A stretch of DNA of 64,000 nt from Euonymus europaeus (taxonomy: Eukaryota > Streptophyta > Magnoliopsida > Celastrales > Celastraceae). The notes under the pieces are model-generated. The model was not told the origin of the DNA and did not search any database. It saw only the letters and a list, made by a program, of their open reading frames with translations. This document shows positions 49,301-60,393 of this stretch, piece by piece. Position 1 is the first letter of the stretch, and each line of letters begins with the position of its first letter. The stretch covers positions 16,988,001 through 17,052,000 of the forward strand of contig OY756970.1 of NCBI GenBank assembly GCA_963580455.1, in the 5' to 3' direction. Made by a program: the position numbers and the translations under genes.

Positions 49301-49954
49301 GGAATTACACTCACAAAGCTTGTTGGAGTCATTGTCCTTTGCTTTGCAAGATCAGAAATTTTTGTGGTTTGTGCCTCTTCCCTATCAACCAGAAGAAAAT
49401 CGTTCTAGCATCGGGATGACAAGTAGCTTTCTGAATTTTGCAGGTCTATTACTTTCAAATGTACCTCGCATTGGTTCTAATTGGTTTCTTGCACGGGCTC
49501 GTGTTTTTACCTGTAAGTTGACTGGAATCCATTACTATATCTGTTTGATTGCACCCCATTATTTTATTCGTAACGCGGAATTACAAAAAAATAATGTTAG
49601 TAATTTCGCATACTTAACTGACCACACACATGTTTCAACATCACTCAAATAATGTTTGTGAGCAAAAATCAGAGATAACGGATCTGCGATATCCCTACAA
49701 TGTGACTGAATTGAGAGGGCAATGGAGAATTTCTCATGCGCCAATTTGAGGAAGGGACAATTAATAATAATTTGAAGGGGAAGAAAATGACACTACACAG
49801 TTATTCTGAACAGCTAGATTGTGTTGGATTATGATGTGCGTTTGTTTGTGGTTCGCAGGTTGTGCTGAGTATGTTTGGTCCACACTCAAAGCGTATTGTG
49901 ATCGAGAAACAGCAAGAAGATGATGAGCCTTCTGCTCCATCGCTGCTCAGCTGA
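28301..49954 (+). CDS. NPC1: NPC1-like intracellular sterol transporter
   Basis: Thirty-nine exons joined in frame give 1294 residues: 28301-28339, 28902-28984, 29313-29412, 29532-29639, 29918-30034, 30630-30780, 32835-33091, 33322-33498, 34391-34467, 34547-34664, 35580-35663, 36210-36305, 36399-36500, 36635-36703, 40009-40104, 40174-40281, 40776-40889, 41042-41125, 41354-41482, 41828-42026, 42113-42253, 42388-42431, 42621-42704, 42829-42897, 43002-43078, 43957-44026, 45606-45755, 46079-46144, 46256-46400, 46541-46605, 46675-46740, 47581-47674, 47780-47816, 48214-48271, 48403-48513, 48862-48929, 49300-49366, 49444-49512, 49859-49954. Order: signal peptide (residues 1-30), cysteine-rich luminal NPC1-N domain, membrane segment ([16 protein letters not shown]), sterol-sensing domain (about 633-805; [15 protein letters not shown]), second luminal domain, Patched-type C-terminal membrane bundle ([11 protein letters not shown]). 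NPC1 moves sterols out of the vacuole/endosome lumen; the plant role also touches sphingolipids. One intron has a GC donor (42432). Introns 6, 10 and 14 carry mobile elements. Confidence 0.95.
30843..31443 (+). mobile_element. Complete TRIM (miniature LTR retrotransposon) in NPC1 intron 6
   Basis: 5' LTR 30843-31030 (188 bp) and 3' LTR 31258-31443 (186 bp) are clearly related, both carrying GGAGAACACACC, CTCATAAGCTAT, GGCCCATTAA and CTTGATTTCTCAATA. Directly after the 5' LTR is a primer-binding site, TGGTATTGGAGTC, close to the plant initiator-tRNA-Met form TGGTATCAGAGC. Directly before the 3' LTR is a purine tract (AAGGGGAG, 31250-31257). CACTT repeats flank both sides (30838-30842 and 31444-31448). 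The 227-bp interior codes for nothing, so it must have moved by borrowed proteins. Copies differ at roughly 15-20 percent, so it is old. Confidence 0.88.
32050..32165 (-). mobile_element. Au-like SINE fragment in NPC1 intron 6
   Basis: On the minus strand the sequence reads CTTCGTACATGCGATTGTGA, then CCCCCACTGCGGGAGCTTTTG, and GTTGTTGTTTACC, resembling the body of plant Au SINEs as I remember them. The 5' Pol III boxes are missing or degraded, so this is a fragment. Confidence 0.45.
35010..35375 (-). mobile_element. Antisense Ty1/copia relic in NPC1 intron 10
   Basis: Read on the minus strand from 35375, the DNA encodes [10 protein letters not shown], the end of the copia RNase H domain, then degraded pol with stops, a polypurine tract (TTGAGGGGGAA near 35170-35180) and TGTTGAATATATGAG as the start of a 3' LTR. 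Only the tail of the element remains. Confidence 0.65.
37363..37746. mobile_element. MITE with TAA target site in NPC1 intron 14
   Basis: Terminal inverted repeats GAGCACTTGCAATGGTGCAA (37363) and, inverted from 37746, GGGCAACCACAATGACACAA. TAA flanks both sides (37360-37362 and 37747-37749). The interior has several imperfect copies of GATGTGACTGTATTGAGAGA. It resembles the widespread plant MITEs that begin GAGCATCCACAATGG. Confidence 0.65.
37782..38679 (+). mobile_element. TAA-flanked TIR element carrying an LRR gene fragment
   Basis: Ends GACCATCCACACCAATTGC (37782) and, inverted from 38679, GACCATCCAAAGCAGTTAC, flanked by TAA (37779-37781 and 38680-38682). Between 38196 and 38345 it encodes two leucine-rich repeats ([36 protein letters not shown]), preceded by CT-rich leader-like DNA with a (CT)n tract at 38048-38068. 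It looks like a Pack-type non-autonomous element that captured part of a gene. It lies 32 bases after the MITE at 37363-37746 and inside NPC1 intron 14. Confidence 0.6.
38196..38362 (+). pseudogene. Captured LRR gene fragment (PII-2-like LRR protein)
   Basis: Two leucine-rich repeats of the plant extracellular type (LxxL with GxIP) in an open frame ending at 38362. The wording [13 protein letters not shown] and [10 protein letters not shown] is like PIRIFORMOSPORA INDICA-INSENSITIVE 2-like LRR proteins as I remember them. There is no signal peptide, no complete repeat array and no start that makes sense, so it is a gene fragment in the same direction as NPC1. Confidence 0.6.
38690..39230 (-). 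mobile_element. Antisense LINE (RTE-type) reverse transcriptase relic in NPC1 intron 14
   Basis: On the minus strand, near 39208-39187, the frame reads FADGIVLVD, a decayed form of the FADDIVL reverse transcriptase motif. Further on, about 38880-38780, it reads [18 protein letters not shown], typical of the C-terminal part of plant RTE/LINE reverse transcriptase. Frameshifts and stops separate the pieces. Confidence 0.6.
42432..42620 (+). other. NPC1 intron 22 with a GC donor
   Basis: The exon ends ...TACATGAAG and the intron begins GCAAGT, not GTAAGT; the acceptor at 42619-42620 is AG. Reading frame and conserved protein (SWYMK, then EVHAPI) fix the junction. GC-AG introns are a known minor class. 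Confidence 0.8.
47381..47466 (+). repeat. 43-bp tandem duplication including an acceptor-like sequence, NPC1 intron 31
   Basis: Copies at 47381-47423 and 47424-47466, identical (GCCCGTTAAATGACTTGCAT to TTTTTACAGAAACAG). Each contains a good-looking splice acceptor (GAATTTTTACAG) about 115 and 160 bases before the true one at 47580. Confidence 0.85.
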
Positions 49955-50771
49955 TCTAGGGATGGCCATAGCTTCCTTGTTCTGGCTCTATCAAAGGTCG
50001 TTGATTTTATATTGTGTTAGACCGCATACCTCGATCAAACATAGTGGTACACCTTAAAATTTTCAAATCATAGGAAAAGTGGAGACAAAAATCATTAAAA
50101 TTGTAGTTGATATTGCATTTTCTTTTAGCTTCCATCTAAACTGCTTTGTTATTTTGCATAAGTATAATCTCTGATATCTTTATATGGGAAATGTGTAGAA
50201 TTGGCAATTTTACAACGGGAGCAGAAAATGTGTTCTTTGTATATACAAAATGAATCCACAGGCGATCTTATTGAGCAGAGTTCCAAAGAACATGGAAGGA
50301 ACTGCCAGTCTAGTACCATTGTCACAAGAAGTTCTACATTGAACGACAACTGCCAGTATGCCCGCCATAGTCTTCTGAATTAAGTTCAGCTGAATTGATC
50401 AAGGCCAAAAACATGCAAGAAGGCTTACTAGTTACTACCTAATAATTGCAAGAGGATGAATACTAGCATGAAGGTTCACTAATGAACATATCACATTGTT
50501 ATATTACATACTGTCACTGAGAATCTCCAATCTAAAAATCATCTTAGCAGCTTATATTATCTATTATGTCGCAATTGCAGAGGATATCCAAGTTTAAAAA
50601 AATAACGACTTTTCGATGAAATCCCTTCTTTCCCCATTGAATACCATCCACAGATGACAGATATCAAAACATTTCCATCTGCTGCTAGTTCTGCAACATT
50701 CAACACGTCTTAAAAGCAACTACATGAAAACTTATCTGAAACACCACAGCTGATAGTACTGGTCATAGCTG
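49955..50771. other. Convergent 3' region between NPC1 and the NLP gene
   Basis: About 800 bases holding the 3' UTRs of NPC1 (+) and the NIN-like gene (-), which converge here. No other gene is seen; the open frames at 50149-50383 are short and without family features. Confidence 0.6.
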
Positions 50772-53700
50772 TCAAGGAGGGACAGTTCTTCCAAATGAAC
50801 TTCCAAGAATCGGTCGAGAAGTATTATGAATGGAGATTTTGATTGTTCGACTTTGAGACAATCTGTAGATGTCTATACATTCCTCGAGGTCAGCATCGCA
50901 TGCCAACAAAACCCAATCAGAATCATCATCCAAATACTTGAGGCCGATATTGTTGACATCCTCTAAATTAAAACGTCTCACAATCTCTTGTTGCAAGTCC
51001 GTGAAACTCCAGTCTGGTAGCAAACCGAAACGGACTTTTTCTTCCCCAAAAGTGGCTTTAACTCTAAAGGTACCAGCAAAGTTATAGCCACTACCTGGCA
51101 ACAGGGGAAGGGTCTCTAGAATTGCATGCTCGCCGAATGTCTTCTGGCTCTGGGATCTTGCAAGAAGCTTCGGTTCCTCTACATTCAAGGAAAATAGCTC
51201 TACATCACTGCGAGCTCTCTTCAAAGCTCCTCCAGCTTCTGCTATTGCATCTCTACCACTTGAGGAGTTCTTAGCAGCAGCGAGCTCCTTTGCACTGGTG
51301 GAACAACTTGAACCAGAACTGTGACTACATGAAGAGGAATGCGAGTTTGAAAATGCAGCTCCACGGTCGATTATGGCACTTTCAGGTTGAGGGTTTGATT
51401 GCTTTGAATGGTCAGTTGCATTCACAGATGAAAAAGGGTGGTTCTCAGAAAAGTTCGAAGAGTTCAATCCGGGAAAGCTTGAATAGAATGATCCAATTGG
51501 AATACCACCTTCAACGGAGTCAATGACATGTTGGAGTTTCCTCAAAGAACGTCCAACCTTCTTGATCTTTCGAGAAGGCCATCTGGTGATCCCATGTCGC
51601 CTACATATCCTCTTCAGAGTAGTCGGGCACACTGCAGTTGAAACCAAATCATAGACAAAAATTAATGTAAGCTCCTTGGAAGAGAATGTCGCAGAAATTC
51701 AGGTATTTTCCACGGAGATATTATTGAAAATGCAAAAGAAACACACAAGGGAAGCAGAAAATGCTATCTATCTGGAATTGGTCGATAAATTATATTCAGA
51801 CTTCATGGTAACAATATGGTATAGCATGTATGCCTTCCCAGCTCATGGAGTGTTTTCCTTCTCACTTTTCCTCTCCACTTTAGTAACAAGAACACTTTAG
51901 ATCTAAGCATCGTTGTCATTTGTCAATGTCATCACCACTAAAGATTTAGGAATATTACTTGGAGTTTTTAAGAACCTTTGGACAATTCAGGTTTTCAGAG
52001 GATCATGTTATTGGGTCTCAGCTAATACCAAGATTACATGGACAATGGTTTCAAGTCCCTAGACCAAATATTATCCTTGGATTAATTATTTGGCTGAAGA
52101 AGTAAAATAAAATTAGGTGAATTCCAGTAGTAATTAATAATTCCCTACCGCCAATACTCTTTGCAGCGTCATTAAGGCTCCCGGCAAAGTATTGTCTAAG
52201 AACTTGCAAGCTGATTGTCTTGTCTGACTTGCTCCTTCTCCATCCGACTGCTCTTCTGTTGCCTAGACTGCCAGGGCCACCAGCAGTAGAAGAATCTCCA
52301 CCACCTTCAACACAACTTTTAGTTTCTGGAAATTTCTGTAGGTGCGGAAAAGCTTGCTTTTTCTGCAACTCCACATGAGTGTCATCCCAATAGGTTGTGA
52401 CCTTGAACCCTTCATTCGGTTCTTTCTGAGACTCCCATGAGAAGGAGACACCTTTACCCTTCTGCTGGGCATCAATCATATACGAAATCCAGGATGACTC
52501 TTCCATAGAAGGTTCTTTCGAAGAAGATGATACACAAGTCCGATTTTCTTCCTTTTTAACTTTTTTATCAGAAAACAGTGTTGTTTCCCTGATTGGAAAT
52601 ATGTTTTCTACCTCAACATCCTCGTCCATGACAATGCGTAAACTTTGGCAGGCCTGTTGTATAGCAGAGGGTAATGAGCTGACGATCTGCTTTTGGTCTT
52701 CCACGTCCTGGCAATCCTTTGGCAAGAAGAACTCCAACACAAACTCGGCTGATGCGGAATAGATGCTTTGCACTGGAATGGCTACAGCAGCACAAAGCTG
52801 GAACACTTTAGCGTGGTGAGAGAGAGGATAATCAGTCTTCCTAAATGCAGTTACATCAGTGGCAAAGCATTGTTTTCTTGTTGCAAATGCTTTCCCTACA
52901 ATCCCGTGACCACGAAACAAATGGTGCTCAGAGCAAGCCACATGGAAGCCTAAAAGCTCTTGATCAGCAATAAAGCAAGCAGAATCCACAGTGGAAGCAC
53001 AGTGTGCATAGTTCTCGTCAGAATGCCAACCTCCGCCTTCACCTTGCTCACCACAAGGAGCCCATGTCAGAGCTAATGGCAAGCTATGTGTTTTACAGAC
53101 ATGTCCAAGAATTTCTAATAGCTCTGGAACAGCAGCTTGGTACAAATCATTGCAAGCCTGGGTAGAAGGAAGCAAGACTTGGATCTCAGGAATGTCATAA
53201 CTCTCTGGTGCTTAAATAATTATTCATAAAATAGCATAACCCACCTTTGAACTCGGATGTCTGAAGTCTTGAGTGCTCCGTAGATCAACAGCCTGCAAAT
53301 CAATATGGTCATTAATAATAGAACATGATGAAAGGAACCCTTATCTTAGTTCATAATTAGGACAATATGTAAGGGAGAATAACCATTGGCACCTCTGAAA
53401 GGCCCTTAATTTAATAACTAAGATAAAATATTTAAAATGAAAAGACAAAATCAGAGAAATTTCATGGGGTTGCTATCATAATTTTCTTTCAAAAAATAAA
53501 GAACCCCTCTCCAGCAAAAATTAATTACATAATTATAAATGAAATGACAAAACATAAGAAATTCCAGAGGGTTGTGGATGGGCAAAAAGGAAACGGAGAT
53601 GGAAAACAAAGAGCATCATAGTTGTAAACTCTATTAATGGATTTAAATTAAAAATAACATGAGATGATGATGTCTACATACTAAACTTCAAACGGAAAGC

Positions 53701-54804
53701 CATTATTGTACATCAAACTTCTACGCAAGAATTATAACAGGCTATGTCAATATTCTGTTATGTTTTCTTTTTTTTTGATAAAATTCTGTTATGTTTTCTG
53801 ATACTTCAATTAAAAGAATGATTCACTTCTTCATGTCTTCTTTGGTTCAGTATTTGAATTTTCTGAACCTTGCTAGTTGTTTAAGAAAATGCTGAACAAG
53901 TAGAAAAAGGAGAGACCTCAAGAGCTTTGCAGACATTTTCAATATCTGGGCGATAGTCAATGTTTTGGGAAGTTGTCACGATTTCAATAACACCCAAGCA
54001 AGTCCCACTGCCTCGTTCAAAAACTGGAAGAGCTAGAGACCCACAGACATTATACTGTCGTGCATAGTGAACCCGGGGATACTCCTCGCTTCTAAAGAAA
54101 CGAACATCAGGAGTCCATTCAGGCAACATCCCTAAAAATACTCGGCCAGGCAACCCATATAAGTCTTTGGAATCTGCCTCAGCAGCAAAATTATAGGAAT
54201 CAGAAACAGTTCTATAAATTTCAAGGTTCTTGTAATTCGGATCAAGGGAGTAAGGCTGGTCCTTAGTGGTGAGGACATGCTTGCCTTCTTTCTTTATAGG
54301 CACCCATATCTGAATAAGGACATTCCTATCTTTTGTCAACTCTTTCAGGTATCCAATAACTTGCATTAGTCTATCTTTCACAGAGGAAGAAGGAGCCAGA
54401 TTGTCACTCGGCCCTATCCACCATCTTCTGTCCACTTCAGTGCCATCATTCAAGAAAGCTTCAGATTGGCCGGAAGAGATAGTAGTCCTGACATTGTTAT
54501 GATTTTGAGTTTCACCTTTGACAAGTTCTTCTATATGCGGAGAAACAAGAGGTGGATCCTCAGAAAACCGATTTCCTGTTTCTTCCTTGTAGATTACCTG
54601 CTGAATTGGGTTTAGGCTGAAATGGCTAGTGCCTGTTTGCAAAGGAGGCATAAACAGCATTGGTTCACTCAGAGCACCAGAGGTTGAGGAGTTCGGCTGC
54701 AAGACGTTGAAGGCATCAGTGGTCTCCAACCAGAATCCTTCAGACAGGAGTTCTTCCATAAAATCCAAATCCACAGCAGAACCCGTAAAGGCACCATCTT
54801 CCAT
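50772..54804 (-). CDS. NLP: NIN-like protein (NLP) transcription factor, RWP-RK + PB1
   Basis: Four coding exons on the minus strand (54804-53917, 53292-53245, 53157-52149, 51631-50772), joined in frame, give 934 residues. The N-terminus (FMEELLSEGFWLETTD) and the GAF-like region (RRWWIGP near 130, LIQIWVPI, GLPGRVF, PEWTPDVRFF, EEYPRVHYA) match the NLP1-5 branch. The RWP-RK DNA-binding domain (about 620-675) is split by the last intron: KTISLQVLRQYFAGSLNDAA, then PTTLKRICRRHGITRWPSRK. The C-terminal PB1 domain (about 835-915) has FRVKATFGEEK, LKYLDDDSDWVLL and CDADLEECIDI. NLPs bind nitrate-responsive elements and switch on nitrate assimilation genes; PB1 mediates dimerisation. The exact NLP number is not resolved. 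Coding frames that run into introns (to 52051, 53881) are read-through. Confidence 0.93.
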
Positions 54805-57800
54805 ATTGTCAATGTTTTTTCCTCCTCAAATTTGAATCTAAGAAATCCTATCACAACCGAATAATCACAAACGTCATCACGACCCAAAACAAAGTACAGA
54901 AAATATGAAAAACAAGAAGAGGAACTTCCAGGATGGATTGCTTTCACTTGTATCAGAATACCCAATCTGTCTGAGTCGCAGAAACATCGTGAACAATAAA
55001 TTGTTTTGAAGTGAACTGCAATCAGAAATGCATTTCAGAGAAAGGAACCTACCACAGTTTCATTGACTAACATAACCAGATAATGCAAAGAACAAACAAT
55101 GGATCATATTATTTTAATTTAAGAATTAATAGTTATGGTTGACTCGCAAATTATACATAATTCAAATCAGCTTCCTTTGCAGAACTATCAGCAACAATAC
55201 TCAAGGCCACAAAAGGTTTATAATAAAAACAACAAAGGAACAAAACACAAAACAAACCCACGGAAGATGCATTTTCCCAACTCCAATATGATGTCAATAC
55301 TCACAAATTGAACTAAATTAAGAGAGTGAGTTATCAACAAACAACACTTTTAAATAAAATTTCTTCAAGCCTCCAACCATTTAGCTTACAACGAGGTCAC
55401 TACCCAACAGAGAACTTATAGGCAAAACAAAGAGAAGAATATTGAGGTCTAAAAAGAAAAGGCAAAAACAAAAGAAAGAAAGCAACTCACTTCGTGCAGA
55501 GGTTCTGGAAGAACAACTCAGGCTCAGGTGGGTATATGAACAAGATTTCGTTCCTTGAAAGGAGCCCTTGTTATATAAACCCCAACCAAAAAAACACAAA
55601 AAACAGAAAGAGAGAGAGAAAAAGATACACTACCTATCACAAGAGAGTTGTTCTGATATATGTTAACTTCGATCATACAACTCAATATATATTTAAAGAT
55701 TCATTTCTTCTCACATAATTAACGCATTTTTTTGATACTACAGAGATGATCCCCAAACAAAATTTTGTGAGCCCGTTACCAAAAATAAATAGTATTTATC
55801 GATGTATTTAGGCTTCGATTTCTAGCGTAGTATTGAAACTAATACTCGGTACATTTAAACATGACTTTTACATATTCACGTGTTAGGTCTGACATAACTC
55901 AACTCACAGTGTGAAAAGTGTTGAGACTTTATCCGACATCAGATTTACATATTAAATTTTATAGTGTTTAAGCTGAATTTTCTAATAGTTATGACACACA
56001 AGGAATAAGTCTCCGTTAAAATAAATGACTATCCACCATTAATATCATATTTTCATCAATTTAGAATTCATTCTTTTACCACAAGTCATTTTTTGAAGTC
56101 TTCATCTTCATTTCCTACTCTCTGCGATACAAATTCTCTCAATTTCCTTCATCACTGCATCACTATCTCTATGTTGTGCATACTCTTATAATCTTAAACG
56201 ATTTTCTCGTGATTTATTTTCAATCGATTCTACTCCTATATTAGATGTAATAATCTCATTCTTTTTAACATATTTTTCCTCACGTGGTTATACAACAAAT
56301 GAAACATTCACATTTATGTTACAAAGAGTGTATATATATATATGTATGTATTAATCAGCATTTTTTTTCTGCTCACTTGATGTAATTTAGTAATTCTAAA
56401 TTATTTTCCGTCATTTATTCTCCAATGAAGAATAAGTTACAGCAATACAAAACCCTTGAAAAGTGAGTATCATGAAAGGTCACTATTTGTGTCTTCAAAT
56501 TGAATGTAAAAGCCATTATTTACCCCTGAAGTGGCTCTCAAATTTTTAGGGGGGCCATTCCTCTCTTTTCCTCACTATGTCTGCTCGAGTTGCCGCATTC
56601 AACCCACCCACAATATAAATATTTAGTTAATCAAACCAATCGATAGTTTTGTCGACGTAATCTGATATTATGTGTAAGATTATAGTCTATGGAGTAGGGC
56701 ATGCCCTACATTGCTGCTTCTGGGGAAGCACCACCGCCCACGCAATTACACTAATTAATCAAACTTTAATTAATTCCCAACCCTTAAAAATACACTATTA
56801 TATTTGGAGCAATGCTCTAATGCAACACTTTTTTGAAGAAAATTGTGGACACAAAACCATGGAGGGAGTAGAATTACGGGCGCTCGCACTTGAGAATGAC
56901 AAATTATATTTGTTTATAAATGAAATTATGATGTATATTTAATATAAACACTATTATACGTGGTGGATGACTTCATCAACAATTGAAAATCAACACAAAC
57001 ATATATTTAAATCAATGTTTGATTATGATTTCTCTTACGTGCTAAGTGCTAACAGTTAACAACAAACCAACACCTTGTTACATGTAAAGCATAAATTAAT
57101 TATTGTTTTGTTTATTAATTATTCGATGGTTAAGTTTAATAATGGATTTGTTGGGGCTGACTCACATCCACTCGCATCTGCCAAATTTTATTCTTAATTA
57201 AGTCTTAGACTCTACTTGTCAAAATAGGCACAGCGAAAATGAAGTATTTTTAAAGTAGCGGTTCTGACCTAAGCACTTGTGTACTTTAATTTATATAAAA
57301 ATCCTAATTATATGTGGAAACTCGACCATAGTTTTGTAGGATTCCCTAGCTTAGTTGTCATTAAGTATATTGATATTTTGTTCTGTATGAAAACAAAGAT
57401 ATTATTTTAGTGAGAACCAAACTAAACTATCACCAAAGCAATTGATTTTGTCATATATATATATATGTACACATATAATATACGAAAATTCTAGTATAAG
57501 TCACGGACACCCATTTAATCTCTCCAAGACTCCAACTATGATTTCCTTATGGGGGCCCATAACAGTGAAAAAAAAGGGTTGCCCACAAGTTTAAATTTAC
57601 AAGGGTGTGTATGCGAGAATGACTTTATATAATATAATGCATTAATTTACTTAATTAATTTATTTAATTTTATGTATAAAGAGTGACAGATTGAGGTGAG
57701 GTTCAACTTATTTGAGTATCTAATGTCTGAATTAAAATAAATTAATACAATTATATTAAACTATGATATATTTTTACTGTTTCATATAATTAATAGTTCC

Positions 57801-57940
57801 ATAAAAAAATATGCTTGTGTCATTCTCTGCCTTGTTGGTTCCAAGTCGTACACAACCACCCAAATTGAGCGATATGATAAAGTCAAAAACTCTCAGTATT
57901 AATTATTCTAGCCAATAGAATCAGTGCAAGATACCAAGTT

Positions 57941-58320
57941 GATTCTCCTGTGCGGTTCAGCATAAACAATGTAATTAGAGGAGTTCTAATCCTAGCCTTC
58001 CATTATTTGCCAAACTGATCTGACAGCGCAAATATTTCAAATTTTCGTCTCATCTTTCTTGCACATCTCCTCTCACTCACCCATCTCCCCCTCTCACGCA
58101 CCCATTTCCTCTGTCCCGTAGAAGCTCTCCCGTGAAGCCATCCACGAAGCAGCAACTCAGCACATCTCGAAGCCGCACCACCTACTCCGATCCGGTGATG
58201 GGTGAGTGAGAGGAGATGAGAGTTTGAAATGCTTGCGCCATCAGATCAGTTTGTAAAATAATGGAAGGTCAGGATTAGAACTCCGTAAATAACGTTGTTT
58301 ACGCTGAATCGCACGGGAGA

Positions 58321-58323
<3 letters not shown>
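57941..58323. mobile_element. Foldback element with ~130-bp inverted arms
   Basis: The left arm (57941-58084, GATTCTCCTGTGCGGTTCAG...) pairs with the inverse of the right arm (58200-58323, GATTCTCCCGTGCGATTCAG...), with shared blocks such as GGAGTTCTAATCCT, CTTCCATTATTT, ACTGATCTGA and CATCTCCTCTCACTCACCC. The 115-base loop is GC-richer. No clear target-site duplication. Probably a non-autonomous DNA transposon. Confidence 0.7.
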
Positions 58324-58328
<5 letters not shown>

Positions 58329-58359
<31 letters not shown>

Positions 58360-58365
58360 TTTTTG
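58329..58365. repeat. (TA)n microsatellite followed by poly-T
   Basis: An uninterrupted TA dinucleotide run of about 12 units followed by a run of T. It lies immediately after the foldback element. Confidence 0.9.
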
Positions 58366-60149
58366 TAAATGAATATTCTTCTGCTGAATAGTATAATTGC
58401 AAAGGATTGGAATCTGCTTTTCAAAAATTCAAACATCAACAGCAAATGCTGAGTCATTATGAAATAATGAATGCACATACATACATAATACTTCTATAAG
58501 TTAGAGGGAAGCAGTTGACATCAATCAATACATCAGTACGACTGTCAAAGCCACTGCTGATGAAGATCAGACCAGAAGCAAAAAAGTGTTGATCATAGAC
58601 TCCTGAAGGAATGAGATTTTGGGGGTTTGAACTGTCTGAAAGTTTTTTCCCCTAGAGTCTTGAAATAATAATTGGTTTTTTATTACAAAAATATTGATTT
58701 TTAAGTTAGAAATGACTGAGTGGCATGGAGTTGTTGGCAGGTTACAAATGCATTGGGAGTCCGAGGCTTATATTTCAATTGGTCAAAATAAAATATGAGG
58801 GGGAAAAAAGTGCAATAATCAAGGAAGATAACTCAACAATTGATGATGCTTTGTTGGCTTATGATCCAAAATCTAAGCTATGCTTGGCACTAGTACTGGT
58901 TCTGGTTGTAGAGGTTGGGAGAGAGAGTTTCCATCCAACATAAAATTAAATTAAAATTTTCAAATCCTCCCTTCCCCATGCCTGCGACTGTCTAATGACT
59001 AGCTAGTTATATGTCAAACAGGAAATTAAACACAAAGAATAGTATATTACTATATGTGATATAATGATTTGTTCAAATAATTATTGTTTGATGATTCTGT
59101 ATATCAATAATTTTGTGCTCCACAAAGTCGTGAACTCAAACAAACTAAATCATGGGCAGTAGAAAAAATGATTAAATTACCAAGAATGAGAACAGGATCG
59201 CATGGCCTCAAATTTATTTAAAAATGAGATGCAAGGTGCAGAGAATATTCATAATATTGTTGAATAACACATAATCGATGAATTATATATATATGTTAAC
59301 TTGTTGAGTCATTAGCCCACAAGTGTAACAAATAAGCAAACCATGACCCAAGAAACGGGTGTAATTGATACTAGTATTAGTGTTTCACTAATGTTACTTG
59401 TTCTAGTATAAATCATTGTTATTAAATTTTCATCTTATCTAATCACTCAGATGCCAGAATTATGTTGTTTATGTTACTCGAAAAAATTAGGTATTTGTTT
59501 GACATTTAGAGGGTGATAGAATCATTAATTTTCTTATTTGGTTGATTTTGAGATGATAGAATTTCAAATTTATCTCACCCTCATTCCACCCCTTTTGGAG
59601 AATAGGCAAGTTCACCAAAATGGTAGGAATAATGTTCTCTAAAAGGAAGGATGGGTTTTAATACGTAAAAGATTATTTTATCCTTATAATAAGTTAATCA
59701 CATCCATTAGATTAATTTAGTTCAATTTAGGTAGCTTATTTTTATATCCAATATAGAAATTGTACTATTAAAATTTTAACAATCATTCCACTTGTTATTT
59801 CGTACCAAACATACTCAAATTTATTGAATTATGAACTAAATGCCTGTAAATCCTTAGAATTAGAGGATTCAATTAGTATTTAGAGTTTAACACTTATTAT
59901 TTAGATTATAACATAAAAATTCAATATACTAACTCCTAAAGATTTGACGAATCTGTTCCCTACGAAGAACCTAAAATATGAGTTATTTATAACTACCCAT
60001 AACTCTCATTTCATAAATTGCAATAAATCAACAAATTGGGATGCATAAAGCCAAGATTTGATTGAACGTGTATAAATGTATCTATTATAAGATGGTACAC
60101 ATCATTAATAGCCCTCACAAAACTACTCAAATATAACATTGTATGTAAA

Positions 60150-60174
60150 GGGGGGAAGGGGGAAGGGGAAGGGG
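60150..60174 (+). other. Potential G-quadruplex tract downstream of DSK2
   Basis: Four runs of 4-6 G separated each time by AA only, on the + strand, 220 bases past the DSK2 stop codon. In the DSK2 transcript, if it extends that far, the tract would read as C-runs. The pattern fits the standard G4 rule; formation is not shown. Confidence 0.6.
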
Positions 60175-60393
60175 AAGAGATGGGTGCCAATAAACTCAGT
60201 CTTGCATAAGCTCATATCCACAGGTTCACAGCTATGTGATGGTGGTGTCTACTTGTTTAATGAACACAGCTAAAATGGATTTCCGCAAGTGTTGTCATGG
60301 CTTGCCTCTCAGGACGACTCTGTTCAAGTTGAATAATCCTACAACTCCATGATATTTTTTTCTTCAAGTTTAAAAGCATAGAAATTTAAAACT

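Larger units (their letters stand above)
54805..60393. other. Gene-free interval between NLP and DSK2
   Basis: 54805 to about 55500 is the NLP leader and probably a 5' UTR intron (a GTGAGT donor follows GAAG on the minus strand near 55490). Beyond is its promoter, with an AG-rich tract near 55605-55625. The foldback element lies at 57941-58323, followed by a (TA)n/T-rich microsatellite (58329-58365). A possible old MITE lies at about 59489-59815 (ends GGTATTTGTTTGACAT and, inverted, GAGTATGTTTGGTACG). A G-tract lies at 60150-60174. Short open frames at 56670-56942 and 58725-58943 show no family features. I see no gene. Confidence 0.5.

Noticed and set aside
53158..53244. NLP exon 3 starting earlier (MLPSTQ frame)
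   Set aside because: The best acceptor is CTACCCAG at 53158-53165, giving ACNDLYQ straight after HPSSK as in relatives; the earlier part is a pyrimidine-rich intron end.
56670..56942. Open frame of 90 codons
   Set aside because: AT-driven chance frame; no motif and no promoter or neighbours supporting it.
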